DNA of 64,000 nt from Cepaea nemoralis (lineage: Eukaryota; Mollusca; Gastropoda; Stylommatophora; Helicidae), in the NCBI GenBank assembly GCA_014155875.1, contig JACEFZ010017425.1, positions 310,001-374,000 of the forward strand, given 5' to 3'. Positions 1 through 10,640 of the stretch are shown piece by piece. Position 1 is the stretch's first letter, and every line of letters begins with the position of its first letter. The notes beneath the pieces were generated by a model. It was not told where the DNA came from. It did not search any database and worked only from the letters and a program-made list of their open reading frames with translations. The position numbers and the translations under genes are program-made.

Positions 1-5
1 ACTTC

Positions 6-142
<137 letters not shown>

Positions 143-689
143 AAGCACAGGGCAAAAAGGAGAATATAATAATAGTCGAGACTACTACTATACCCTGTAT
201 ATATTTAGCCACTCAATTCACTGCATCAGAAACTGATCACGAATAATAAATTAATTTATACATCGGCATAACTAACCGAACAGGTTTATTGGTGTAAGAG
301 CATTAGAGAAAATGTGACAAATTAACTCCCAGATCCCTTTGTTCACTCCAGTTTTTCCAGTTTTTTTTTCTTTCTAGGGCTGTTCAGATTTTTCTACTTC
401 TGCACGCCGAATGATTAATTCATCATTTGGGCCTCTTTCATAATGGTCACCCGCATGATTTTGACCATATCATGCATCGAGTGCTAATCGGTCTGTAAAA
501 TAGAGATCTAGCAGTATATACACAATAAGCCTCAATGCTTGCAAGAAAAGGTCATATTTTATTAGTACTATGCTGTACACACTTCAATGTCAGTAAACGA
601 CGTCAATGACTGATTTAGGACATCCTCGTCCGGTCGGGACAGTCAAGTGCCACGAGTGCCACTAAATCGTCATCCAAAAACTGAAGGCA
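143..689. other. Stretch without a gene
   Basis: AT-rich DNA with short stop-riddled frames in all directions. The last 90 bases may be the 5' leader of the RTE element that follows, but I see no motif that fixes its start. Confidence 0.6.
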
Positions 690-1188
690 GCATCTTAATT
701 AAAACAAATAAGTTTAAAATAAGTACATGGAATGTTAGAACGTGAAGTGAGCTTGGAAAGTTACACAATGTTATAAGTGAAATGGAAAGTATGAAATTGA
801 ATATTCTGGGCGTAAGTGAGATGAGATGGAAGGGATTAGGCAAAATTATAAACGAAAAACACACAATAATTTATTCTGGAGGGGATACACACGAAAAAGG
901 AGTAGGGCTAATATTTGATAAACAAACAGCCAAATAAATTAATGGTTACTGGTGTATTTCAGGAGTTATTATGGTCACATTAAAAGGCAAGCCAATAGAT
1001 ATAAATATTGTACAAGTATACGCACCAACAACAAGCAGTAGTGATGAAGAAATACAACATTTTTACGATGAAGTAGACATGGCAAGTCTCAAATTAAAAC
1101 ACAAGATATAGAAATGATACTAGGTGATTTTAATGCAAAAGTAGGAAAACGAAAAATGGCGGATGTAGTGGGGAATTATGGTTTAGGT

Positions 1189-2143
1189 CAGTGTTTCCCA
1201 ACGTGGGGCCCACGCCCCACAGGGGGGCAAATCGAAAATGGAAGAAATCGACTGGATATAACAAAACGGGGAGACTTGAGACTGAAGTTAACTAAATTGG
1301 AACCTGACATAAAATCTCTTTGCAGCAAGCATCAAGCGCAAGGATCTCACTAAATTTAAATAATAAATAATTACCAATAATTAAAATAATAAAGAAAAAT
1401 ATTTCATTAAAATTATTGTACTTGAATTGCAGTTCATTATCTTCTTCTTCTTTAGCATTCCGAGCCATTGAGGTTCTTTGTTGCAGATACAAGCCGTCTC
1501 CATTCGTCTCTCTGGTTGACCTTCTCTTGCCAGTCGCTGATTCCAAGTGCTTGTAGGTCTGTATGTATATTATCTCTCCACCGTCTTCTTGGCCTACCTC
1601 GGGGTCTACGGTCATTTATTTCCTGAGCGTAAGCGAGTTTTGTTTCCCTATTATCTTCCATTCTTTCTATATGCCCCAGCCATTGCAGTCTATTATCCTT
1701 CATATCAGTTATTAGTGGGGACTTAAACAGATCATAAATGTCTTTGTTGCTTCTTCTTTTCCACTCTCCACTTTGTGTATCCCTAATGGGCCCAAAGATG
1801 CGTCTTAAGACTTTGTTCTCAAAGGTTTGTAACAAGGCTTCGTCTCCTTTAGTTGTACTCCAGGTTTCAGAGCCATACAGCACACCTGGTCTGATCAGTG
1901 TTTTGTATATTGTAGTTGTCCATTATATGTTTTGAAAATTTACTGACTGTGTTTGCTCAATAATTTCCTAGTGATTTCTTCCCAAAACTTATCATTCAAG
2001 TTTCTTTAGTGAACATTTCAATTTTTGAATATTAAAAATAATGTATATGTTGGGGGGGGGGTGGGGTGGAAAGGGGGGGGGGGGCATAAGAACTTCAGAA
2101 AGGCTTGGGTGGGGCATAGCACAAAAAAGGTTGGGAAACACTG
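1189..2143. mobile_element. Non-autonomous hAT-like DNA transposon with 8-bp TSD
   Basis: The ends are inverted: CAGTGTTTCCCAAC at 1189-1202 and GTTGGGAAACACTG at 2130-2143. The 8-bp GTTTAGGT is present on both sides (1181-1188 and 2144-2151). A CAGTG...CACTG terminus with an 8-bp duplication is the hAT hallmark. There is no transposase ORF. G-rich tracts near both ends (for example 2050-2088) extend the inverted symmetry. The interior carries a LINE fragment (1440-1883), so the element is a deletion derivative or MITE that acquired foreign DNA. It sits inside the RTE endonuclease and is therefore younger than that LINE copy. Confidence 0.92.
1440..1883 (-). pseudogene. LINE C-terminal fragment inside the hAT-like element
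   Basis: A minus-strand frame of 143 residues resembles the C-terminal part of LINE reverse transcriptase proteins: LYGSETW, the WLGHIERM block, GRPRRRW and a final DEWRRLV block. A GAA-rich stretch at its 3' end (plus-strand cttcttctt at 1440-1451) looks like a LINE microsatellite tail, so this is probably a 5'-truncated insertion into the transposon. No catalytic RT motif is included. Confidence 0.72.
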
Positions 2144-2423
2144 GTTTAGGTACAAAAAAATGAACGAGGAAAAAAACTAATAGAATGGGCGAATATCAAT
2201 GATATGATAATATGAAACACATGGTTTAGACACCATAAAAGACGATTTTACACACGGAAAAGCCCTGATAAGAAAATACTCAACCAAATTGACTACATAC
2301 TTATTAATAAAAGGTTTCGAAATGCGTTAATTAATGTAAAGACAATGCCGGGTGCTGATCGTAATAGTGATCATGTACCACTATGTGGTGTAATAAAAGT
2401 AAGACTGAATAGAAGAAAAAAAA

Positions 2424-4442
2424 GTGGCTAGGAACATGAGACTTAATAAAGAGGTTTTGAAGGTAGATAAAGAAATTCAAGAACAATACAGAATGATTGT
2501 GAAAAATAGGTATAATGCAATTGCTAAAATACAGAATATAAACGAACAATGGGAAATGTTAAGGGATCCCATTCATCAAACGAGCAAAGAAATATTACCG
2601 GAGAGAAGACAAAAGGCTAAGAGAAAATGGATGACTGAAGAAATATTAAAGTCGATGACCAAAAGAAAACAGAGTAATAATGATAAGCATGCATATAATG
2701 AGATAAATAAAGAAATAAGAAATAATATGTGAAAGCAAAAGAAAGTTGGTTAAATGAACAGTGCAAGAAAATTGAATTAAATTCTATTAAAGATACAAAA
2801 AATATGCACTAACAAATCAGTGAGATTACAGGAAGAAACATAAGAATAAATACAGGTTGTTTAAAATCAAAAACAGGAAATATATTATTGGAGGAAGATG
2901 CTATAATGAAGAGGTGGAATGAGTATATAAGAGACTTATATGATGGAGAAAGGGCAGAATTAACAGAAGAAAGTAACTTAGAAGGTCCATCTATTCTAAA
3001 AGAAGAAGTTGATGACGCTATCAAGCATGTGAAGAAAGGAAAATCAGTTGGGCCAGATGGAATCACAATAGAAGAATTAGAAGTAATGGGAGAATTTGGA
3101 GTAGATATATTAACCAAAATGTTGAATAATATTTATAGCAGTGGATATATACCAAAGCGATATGTTGAAATCTGTATTTATAGCTATACCAAAAAGACCA
3201 GGAGCAATTGAATGCGAAGATTTTCGTACGATTAACCTCATAAATCATGTCACTAAGCTTCTACTCAGAATTATAATGAGAAGAACAAGGAAGAAAATAA
3301 AAATGGAAATTGTGGAAGGAAAAGGTGCAAACAATGCAATATACACATTACGAACATTATTAGAAAGATCAGTAGAGACAAAGAAAGACATATATTTGTG
3401 CTTCATAGATTATACTAAGGCATTTGATAAAGTAAAACATGATGAACTGATTAAAATGTTGGAAGATATTAACATTGATGGGAAAGATCTCAGAATAATA
3501 AAAAATATTTACTGGAACCAAACAGCAGCAATTAAAATGGGAAATAAAGAAGGAAATTATGAACACATAAAGTTGGGAGTAAGACAGGGATGTGTTTTGT
3601 CACCGGATCTCTTCTCCCTCTATAGCGAAGTAATAATGAGAGAGATCAAAGAAAAGCCAGGAATAATATTTGGAGGTTATAATATAAATAATATACGCTA
3701 TGCAGATGACACAGTATTGATAGCGGATAATGCAACAGATCTACAATTGTTGGACATTGTAGTAACAGAGAGTGCAAAGAAAGGACTCTCCTTGAATATC
3801 AAGAAAACAGTAACAATGGTGATATCAAAGAAACAGGTGACACCCAAATGTGAAATAGAGATAGAAGGGAAAATTCTTCGCCAAGTGGATAGTTCTAAAT
3901 ATCTAGGGACATTTATAACATCAGATGGAAGATGCACAACGGAGATTAAGAGCAGATTAGGGCAGACAAAAGCCGCATTTCAGAAAATGAAGAATATCTT
4001 ATGCAATAAGTCGCTATCATTGAATGTAAGAAAGAGAGTGCTGAAGAGCTATATAGAACCTGTTTTGCTGTAGGGCAGTGAATCTTGGAATATAAATGAA
4101 CAAATTAGGAAGAGACTGGAAGCAACAGAGATGTTGTTCCTTAGACGAATGTTGCGAATTCCTTGGACTGCCAAAGTAACTAACGACGAATGCCTTAAAG
4201 AGGCTAGCGAATATAGAACATTATATACAACAATGTCATGTGATCAGAAGAGAGGCCTGGAGAACATCGTGACAACTCGAAAGATCGATGGGAAGAGAGG
4301 CAGAGGCAGACCACGAGAAATTATGCTGGATAGATTGCGACGGTGGCATGGAGGGTTATCAACAGCAGAGTTGATCCAGAAAACCAAAGACTGAGATCTG
4401 TGGAGAGTCATGAACACCTACGCCAGTGGGCACGGCACTTGA
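2424..4442 (+). pseudogene. RTE reverse transcriptase and C-terminal domain
   Basis: Target-primed reverse transcriptase. The fingers carry GPDGIT (about 3053), then IAIPKRPG and the FIDYTKAFDKVKHD palm block (about 3400-3440), LGVRQGCVLSPDLFSLY (about 3573-3625) and the catalytic YADDTVLIA (about 3700-3725). The largest uninterrupted frame is 3141-4073. After a TAG at 4071-4073 the C-terminal region continues in frame (4074-4442) with FLRRMLRIPWT, RGRGRPR and the terminal HGT. At least two frameshifts occur upstream (near 2730 and 3170). Inactive. Confidence 0.85.
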
Positions 4443-4445
4443 TGT

Positions 4446-4767
4446 TGACTATGCTGTAAAGAAACGTAACACATTATATTTACAATTGTTTACTAAACAT
4501 AACTGTGATGTTCGTTAAGCTTATTTCACTGAAGCTTGTTTGGTACAATTAAGTAGAGACGAGAAAGTAAATTTGAAATTAGAAACACACCACGGTGGAA
4601 AGACTTTAGGTATCGCTTTGTCACATTAATGTCGTGTTCTTTTGTACAGTCGACATATTTCATCAACTTGAATATGACATGTTAGATTTAAATCATCATT
4701 TATCTCTTATATTCAAAAGTCTGTTCTTGTCTGGCCTACCTCTTCCCCCACCTCCCGTCCATCCTCC
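4446..4767. other. Stretch without a gene
   Basis: AT-rich sequence between the RTE end and the CTT repeat. No ORF with recognisable similarity and no terminal repeats seen. Confidence 0.5.
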
Positions 4768-4996
4768 TACTCTTCTTCTTCTTCTTCTTCTTCTTCTTCT
4801 TCTTCTTCTTCTTCTTCTTCTTCTTCTTCTTCTTCTTCTTCTTCTTCTTCTTCTTCTTCTCCTTCTTCTTCTTCTTCTTCTTCTTCTTCTTCTTCTTCTT
4901 CTTCTTCTTCTTCTTCTTCTTCTTCTTCTTCTTCTTCTTCTTCTTCTTCTTCTTCTTCTTCTTCTTCTTCTTCTTCTTCTTCTTCTTCTTCTTCTA
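4768..4996. repeat. (CTT)n / (AAG)n microsatellite, about 230 bp
   Basis: Almost perfect trinucleotide repeat with a single interruption near 4861. It produces a spurious poly-leucine frame and is purine/pyrimidine asymmetric. Confidence 0.98.
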
Positions 4997-5710
4997 AGAA
5001 ATGTGAAATATATTGTTAATGGCTTCTGTGTTTAAATTCACTGAGGGAATACATTGTTCGAAATGTTCACAAATTCTAAAATATGGCTGAAAAGTATTTG
5101 TTATAGATAAAAAAATGTCTAGCTGTGGCCAAGCCTAGCTATAAGCCATTCAGTGAGCATCATCATCAGGTGCCATGTCGATTAGCGTGTGCGGTCATGT
5201 TTTACCATATCACATGATCACAGAGTCGTGGATCAGCTCTGTGTTCGTGTCTCGACCATACCACGTGGCCAGGCCATCCAGGTATTTACTTCTCTGCCTC
5301 TCCTTTGGTTTTTTTTTCCCTCAGTCACCAAGTTCTGCAATTTATTTATTCTCATAACGTGTCCAAAAAAATTAGGCATGTCTACGTCTAATTTCTATCA
5401 CCAGTTTACGGCTTTAATTTGTTTCTTGTAGGACTTGGTCATTTGTTGTTCTGTCTATCCATGGTATTCTCTGTATTTTCCTCAGAAACCACACTTCCAC
5501 AACCATCATATGTTTTTCAGCTTGTCTGCCCATTATTCACTCTTCACATCCATACAAATGTATAGTTCTATGTAGCACTTCAACACTCTTTTTTTTTTGT
5601 TGATGTTGCAAATGACATCTTTTTATTGGTGAATACGTTTTCCATCTTGCAAAAGGTTACCTTCGCCTTGACGATTCTTGTTCTAGTCTATTAAAGGCAT
5701 CTCACATCAG

Positions 5711-6297
5711 AGACCACTTCCGGACCCCAACATGGCGGATAGGCATTTTAACACTTAAGCTTCTGGAGTGTTTATGCTTATGGCTACGGTTTGCAGTCGC
5801 ATTTTCCTCATGTTGGACTGGTAGTGCGTGGTTTCGTAGCCCTGCTACTGAATTTAGTGCGTGGTGCGACACTGTGAGCTGTGACTTTCGATGGGATTGT
5901 TTTTACATCTGCCCGGTTTTGTTGTAGTATGAACTGCATGTTCGGAAAGATGGCGCTCGGCCTGTGGCTAGGAATTGACTAGATTGCCTTTTCGGTTCAC
6001 GAGTGTATTTTCTCGGAGACTCCTGGGGGTTTTCGCTGGAGCTACGGTGTTAGTGCTTTGTGCTTTGTGCTGTCAGCGGGTCTCCCTACCAAAATGGACC
6101 TAACGATATGGGATAAATACCGGGGCAATGAAGTCGATCCTCTCGACTTTTAATGCAGTAATGTGTGTCTGCTCGTTTTCTAATGACTTCTATTCCACTT
6201 TTCACATGGGGCAGTGAGGAGCATTTCGGGTGTGATATTCACTGGCACAGGAACGGAGCATAATGGGGACGACCCGTTACCGTGAAGTTGAACCAAG

Positions 6298-6330
<33 letters not shown>

Positions 6331-6389
6331 TTAACTAAAACTATCTCACATCAGTAACTAACTAACTAACTAATTAACTAAAACTAACT
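5711..6389 (+). mobile_element. Retroinserted element with (CTAA)n tail
   Basis: The 12-bp ATCTCACATCAG lies directly before it (5699-5710) and again at 6343-6354 and 6390-6401. The body (5711-6295) starts with ACCACTTCCGG and an ATGGCG motif and ends in a run of ACTA repeats, like the tail of the RNase H LINE at 37978-41850. It has no coding frame. Best reading: a non-autonomous or deleted LINE-type retroelement with a TAAC tail. A second tail plus target duplication (6355-6401) was added by local tandem duplication. Confidence 0.72.
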
Positions 6390-6470
6390 ATCTCACATCA
6401 GATGTTATAACTGTTTCGAGATAGCTGTACCGATTCACCTGTTTAGGAATATTCCCATTTACTTGTATAT

Positions 6471-6718
6471 ATATATTTATTTTTTTTGCATATCCTTTAC
6501 AGGACATCGCTGTCAACAGCAGCATCTTTCAGCTGTCTGTTGGTTTCTTGGCAAGATTACGCTCAGTAGTTTGCCATTGCTTTCTGAGCGGCCGGCTCAG
6601 TATCCCGCAAGTCACCAGCGGGGGTCGAACCGCTCCCAGTTCTCTCTCGCTACGAGACTCTGCGTGATAAACGGGATTACGGAGAAAGTGGTGTAACCCC
6701 TCAGCCAGAGAGGCCGGC
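6471..6718 (-). mobile_element. tRNA-derived SINE, family A, copy 1
   Basis: Flanked by a perfect 10-bp duplication ACTTGTATAT (6461-6470 and 6719-6728). On the minus strand it starts with a tRNA-like head (box A-like TGGCTGAGGGGTTA, box B GGTTCGACCCC), continues with a conserved body containing AAAGCAATGGCAAACTACTG and CTTGCCAAGA, and ends GATGTCCTGTAAAGGATATG plus an A/T-rich tail. Further copies are at 11281-11520, 18710-18951 and, partially, 59722-59822. Transcription would be by RNA polymerase III from the internal boxes. Confidence 0.9.
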
Positions 6719-7160
6719 ACTTGTATATTACATTTTGGTATTTCATTCTTCCTAGTAACTACCAATATATGTGTTTTTTACAATTTAATTCTAACCCTAG
6801 TTGTTTACTGTTTGCAACAACAGCATCTACTAAGCGTTGCAGATTCTGCTCATTGTCTGCAATCAATACTGTATCATCCGCATATATAATGCTATTGATG
6901 TTACGTCCCCCAATAGAGATTCCTTTCATATCTTCTAACTTTCTGAAAATATGCTCATTGTATAGGGGGAAAAAAGATCTGGAGACATGACAAATCGCTG
7001 GCGCACACCTCTCTTAATAGACTGATATTAACCTACTTCGTTAAAAATCTTTATGACAGCTTGTTGTTTCCAATATATGTTTTTTACAAGTCTAAGGTCT
7101 TTCCCATAAATTTGTAATACTAACTTTTAACAGCGTCTCTGCAATAACCGCACCCGTGGT

Positions 7161-8567
7161 TTACATTGCTCGGGATTTTGTTCTACGCAGAAGTCCTTTT
7201 AGTGAACGTCTGAAAGCAGGGTTCATAAAGGCATAAATAATGGGATTTACAATGTGATTGCTGAAGTACACGTAAAATATAATCACATTGAATCTGATGA
7301 CTTTAAACGCCATTAACCATGACGGAAGATATGCGATAACGAAGGCAACTGTGACAACAAATAACATTATAGCTGTCCTTATATTTGCCAGAAAATATTT
7401 GTCACGGACACCGACATTGTTGTGGATGTTACCCCTTTGTGATCCTTGTTGTAGTTGACCACTTGGTGCATTCGTATGTTGATGCTGAATCTGATGTTCG
7501 TTCTGCTCTTGTAGGTGCTGCTGGTTGCGAGGTAAGCCTTGGTGGCCCTTTTCCATTGATCTGTCGTGCATATTAGTCATGACGATATGTTTATCAATCG
7601 AGGCATTGTCCATCGTTGCATTTTCCATAAGAGATACTTCATGGGTCATTGTCTTGTTCGTTTTATATCTGGCAGCAAGTCTACGAGATCGCCTCACAAG
7701 TACCGATCGGTATATTATAATGTAAAGTACGAATACTACTGAAAAACATACCAAAAAACTTGATGAGTAAATGGTTTGATATGTGCGTCTAAAGTGATCA
7801 GAGAATAGAATCTGGTTGGTAAAGCAATGACCAGTATAAATATAGGACTGGTTGAAAGGGTGTTGCTCTGTGCACACTTGTTTATGTAAGTCAATAATAA
7901 CATCTGTGAGTCGTTCACTAAATGTCGCATTGTTTATAAAATGGTTTACGCACGCATTGCAACTTGCTGGCATATAAAATGAGATCATATTTGTGACATT
8001 ATATAGGTTTTTTCTGACTGCTGTTTTAATTTGATCAGCTCTCTTGTCAGTTTGTTGCAGTGTGCCAATATCGAGGTAGACACCATAGAACATGGCCGTA
8101 ACTACACCAATTGCTACCGCGATTCCCAAGAGACCAAACACCGAATTCCTTGCTCTGATAGAATCCAACACATTGGAATGTGGTCTACAGATGCAGATGT
8201 ATCTATCTATGGATATTGCTACCATGATGAAAACAGAGAATGGAACTGTACAAGTGATAACAAAATAGTACATTTTGCACGAGAAATCTGTGGATATCTG
8301 ATAGTTTAAACCCTCCACAATCATCGTATACGGCATACCGACTGCTGAGGTCACAAGGTCAATACCAGCAAGGGCGATAATAAATACAGTAGACGAGAGT
8401 TTATTCCTTTTTCTGACGTACACATACAACACCAGGGAGTTTCCAATGAGTCCAAGGATGCTAAACGATGAAAGCATAATGATGAGGGGTTTCACTGGCC
8501 TGAGAGGAATGCGAGAGGCCAAGTACCTTTCGACAAATATTTTATTTATGTCCTCGCAAGATGCCAT
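7161..8567 (-). CDS. Rhodopsin-family (class A) G protein-coupled receptor
   Basis: A 468-residue intact frame with seven membrane segments: TM1 about 27-52 with the GNS motif (N43), TM2 about 58-82 (D70), TM3 about 97-121 starting at C97 and ending in DRY (121-123), TM4 about 143-164, TM5 about 266-290, TM6 about 396-420 (P415) and TM7 about 428-449 with NPIIY (441-445), then FRRSLKGLLRR as helix 8. It would signal from the plasma membrane through G proteins. It is peptide-receptor-like, but the ligand cannot be told from sequence. Oddities: a very long second extracellular loop (about 165-263) with several Cys and three N-glycosylation sequons, a roughly 100-residue Gln/His/Asn-rich third cytoplasmic loop, and Tyr-Leu-Pro in TM6 instead of the usual Cys-Trp-x-Pro. 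The whole receptor is one exon. A splice acceptor lies 10 bases before the ATG, so upstream 5' UTR exons are likely. Best candidate for a real host gene in the window. Confidence 0.9.
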   Translation of the reverse strand: MASCEDINKIFVERYLASRIPLRPVKPLIIMLSSFSILGLIGNSLVLYVYVRKRNKLSSTVFIIALAGIDLVTSAVGMPYTMIVEGLNYQISTDFSCKMYYFVITCTVPFSVFIMVAISIDRYICICRPHSNVLDSIRARNSVFGLLGIAVAIGVVTAMFYGVYLDIGTLQQTDKRADQIKTAVRKNLYNVTNMISFYMPASCNACVNHFINNATFSERLTDVIIDLHKQVCTEQHPFNQSYIYTGHCFTNQILFSDHFRRTYQTIYSSSFLVCFSVVFVLYIIIYRSVLVRRSRRLAARYKTNKTMTHEVSLMENATMDNASIDKHIVMTNMHDRSMEKGHQGLPRNQQHLQEQNEHQIQHQHTNAPSGQLQQGSQRGNIHNNVGVRDKYFLANIRTAIMLFVVTVAFVIAYLPSWLMAFKVIRFNVIIFYVYFSNHIVNPIIYAFMNPAFRRSLKGLLRRTKSRAM

Positions 8568-8577
8568 GCTGTCACAT

Positions 8578-8600
8578 CTGTGAACGAAACAAAGATCAAA
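8578..8600 (-). promoter_or_regulatory. Putative 3' splice site before the GPCR start codon
   Basis: On the minus strand a pyrimidine-rich stretch, TTTGTTTCGTTCACAG, ends at 8578, leaving a 10-base leader before the ATG. This is a plausible acceptor for a non-coding first exon lying beyond 8600. No donor was located. Confidence 0.45.
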
Positions 8601-8784
8601 TATTACCTCATTTTAAGACTACATGTTTATTTGTTAAACGAATAGTGCCTTACAACTGAATTAAATTAAGTTAACGGTAAAATAAAAATGCAATTAAATA
8701 AGTGATTTGACTCGTAGGGAAAATAAAGAGTAAACACTTGATGTTTGAATTCAACGATAAGAAATGTATTAACAGACGCAGATA

Positions 8785-8881
8785 AATGCATGGGATGCAT
8801 ACATAGTAAAGTTATGTGATAGAGAAATAGCAGAACTATCAGAAGAAAGTAACTTAAAAGGTCCAGCATACTATAAAAACG
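8785..8881 (+). mobile_element. RTE LINE fragment
   Basis: About 97 bases match the RTE linker seen at 2912-3000 (both contain GCAGAA and AGAAGAAAGTAACTTA followed by AAGGTCCA). A broken piece of the RTE family, ending where the LINE ORF1 begins. Confidence 0.75.
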
Positions 8882-8888
8882 ATGCTAA

Positions 8889-10118
8889 GTGCAGAGGATG
8901 GCTTGCACTAAAACTGCCGCGAAACGACACGAATTATATGCAGCCGGGAAGAAGAAGCCAGAGGCAATGAAGGCTGCTAGGTCTACTGATTCAGGGGCAA
9001 CACACAGCAGTTCCACTCCTACACCAGCCGAAGTGATTCCCGGCATAAAAACCGACACCAGTGACATCGGTGCTACCACAGACAAGATATTCAGTCTGGT
9101 GAAGAACAAGCTTGGAAGACACATCATCGCCCAGGCGCACAAAACGCCGGATGGAGTAGTGGTCTCCATCAATAAGAACTCTATGACCACCACACTATTA
9201 CAGAAAATCGCACACCAAGAGAAAACCGACATCAAGCTTCCCCACGGCATCTCAGTGGAAGCCACCATACACAGAATGATTAAACAATGGGTCATCAAGA
9301 GAGTAAGACCCATCTCACAAACGACAAAGTAAGGGAGATGCTAACGAAAGAAGACTCGACTATTAAGATCACTAGTGCAGAGAGGATCATCGGGAAGAAC
9401 AGCACCCCTTCCACAGATGGGACACAAGAGAGCAAGCTCCAGAGCACTACATACCTAGAGTGCTGCAGTGCTCCAGGTTCCATAAGTTTCGGCATACCCG
9501 TGCCACATTTAAAAGTGAGGTGGAAGTCTGTAGATACTGCTCCGGACCACACCCATACAGCCGGTGCCCTCATACTAAGATCGACACGGATTTCAAAGGC
9601 CAAACTCCAACAGAAAGTGCGCTAACTGACTCGGCAACTACGGCGCCAGGTACCCCGGCTGCCCCTGCCACCAAGACAGCAAGTGGGCGATGAGAATTGC
9701 CATCAAAGCTAATCTACCATGTAAAGAGGCTAGTAGGCAGTACGAGGCGACCACCCACCTAACGAAATGCGACAAAGTACAAATGGAAGGCCAACTGAAG
9801 GACCTAAGATCGAAGTTCACCAGCATTGAGGAGAAAAAAAGACAAGACACAAGAGACGTAGATAACAGCCTTTCAGCGCATCCTGGGTGAATTGAAGCAA
9901 GTGCATCAGAAGATTGAACAGGTTGTTGCTCGAATGGCTGCAATAAAGGCCGAGACAGAGAAGAATCTGACAAAGATCCAAGAAGAAAGAGCACTGACAG
10001 AAAGGCCCAATGCAAACAATGAAACATCAGAAACAGAAGACATAAAGTTCCAGACAGAAGAGGAAACAAGAGAAAAGGAAGTAGAAGAGGAGGAAGAAAA
10101 CCAAGTTATATGGAGGTG
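8889..10118 (+). pseudogene. LINE ORF1 (gag-like, zinc knuckles), frameshifted
   Basis: RNA-binding ORF1 of an I/Jockey-type LINE in three or more frames. N-terminal basic and Ser/Thr-rich part (8889-9280), a WVIKRVRP block introducing an RRM-like region (about 9289-9400), decayed zinc knuckles (about 9460-9690; CRYC...RC and CANC...GC are visible, the first knuckle has lost a Cys), then a coiled coil of about 75 residues (9892-10118) ending in an acidic EEEEE stretch. The paralogous, better preserved copy is at 61533-62968, where the same RRM-like start and three knuckles occur. No ORF2 of the same element is identifiable downstream. Confidence 0.75.
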
Positions 10119-10640
10119 ATAGGTTCCAATTCCGGTCGGTAACTATAGCTTTATATAGTCAGGTCAAAGTCAGATATGGCTGAGGTATTGTATGACAGTA
10201 GACGGTATTACCTGTTTTCTGTTAGCGCCGAATGTTGGGCTGCGCTTACCAAACTTGACACTCCACATTGTGCCAACGGCTTCGGGCGGAGGGGCGCAAT
10301 AGGGAGGGTACAAGCCTTATCCTGGTGCAAGGAAATGCAGTCTAAAGACAAGGCCCTAAGCCATAGTTGGCAGCTGGTCTGAGATCGAAGCTCCGACATG
10401 CGAAGAGTTAGAGCATTGCTTTTATGATCCAACAGCTTCTGCAGGTTGTCTAGTTCCAGATATATTGGTGTTCCCTTTCCTCTGGAGTGAACTAGACAGC
10501 TTGAGAGAGGGATCATGCTGCATGGGCAACACATGACCTCTATATTTTAGCTTAGGCTTTGTGCTATGGAGAGGTATAACTCCATCCCTGGTCATAACAG
10601 GTTTCGGAATCAAAGCGATAGGTAGCAGTTACGGGTTATA
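10119..10640. other. Stretch without an identifiable gene
   Basis: Frames here are short and show no motif. It lies between the ORF1 remnant and the next LINE and may hold the 3' end of one and the 5' leader of the other. Confidence 0.5.

Larger units (their letters stand above)
694..2410 (+). pseudogene. RTE endonuclease domain, interrupted
   Basis: An apurinic-endonuclease-like domain that would nick the target DNA. Visible are the N-terminal TWNVRT, LGVSEMRWKG, an IIYSGG block, VQVYAPTTSS, a DFNAK block (about 1126-1140) and, after the hAT-like insertion, the NQIDYILI and NSDH blocks (about 2280-2370), which are the QID and SDH catalytic signatures of the APE fold. In-frame stops (after TWNVRT, after the AK repeat, near 1110) make it non-functional. 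The domain reads through once 1189-2143 and one copy of the 8-bp duplication are ignored, which is strong evidence that the insertion is secondary. Confidence 0.83.
690..4445 (+). mobile_element. RTE-type LINE, copy 1 (decayed, split by a hAT-like element)
   Basis: A non-LTR retrotransposon reading left to right: an APE-like endonuclease (about 700-1180, resuming 2152-2410), a linker, a reverse transcriptase (about 2888-4070) and a C-terminal domain ending in HGT-stop at about 4440. The arrangement and motifs (TWNVRT start of EN, YADDTVLIA in RT, GVRQGC, KAFDKV) are those of RTE/BovB-like LINEs. Stops and frameshifts show it is dead. A 955-bp transposon at 1189-2143 interrupts the EN. Unlike other copies here, no microsatellite tail follows the last codon. 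Full-length RTE elements are 3-4 kb, so without the insertion this copy is close to full length. Confidence 0.88.
5157..7120 (-). mobile_element. RTE-type LINE, copy 2 (inverted, two insertions)
   Basis: Read on the minus strand, the fragment begins in RT palm (about 7120), passes YADDTVLIADNEQ-like sequence (about 6870-6845), and ends with the C-terminal MTAHANRHGT and a stop (about 5198-5168) followed by a GAT repeat tail (plus-strand CATCATCATC at 5159-5168). The 5' half is missing. Two clean insertions split it: 5711-6389 and 6471-6718, each flanked by target duplications. Several stops are present. The same family as copies 1 and 3. Confidence 0.85.

Noticed and set aside
4634..5035. 133-residue poly-leucine ORF
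   Set aside because: Translation of the CTT microsatellite; no conserved flanks.
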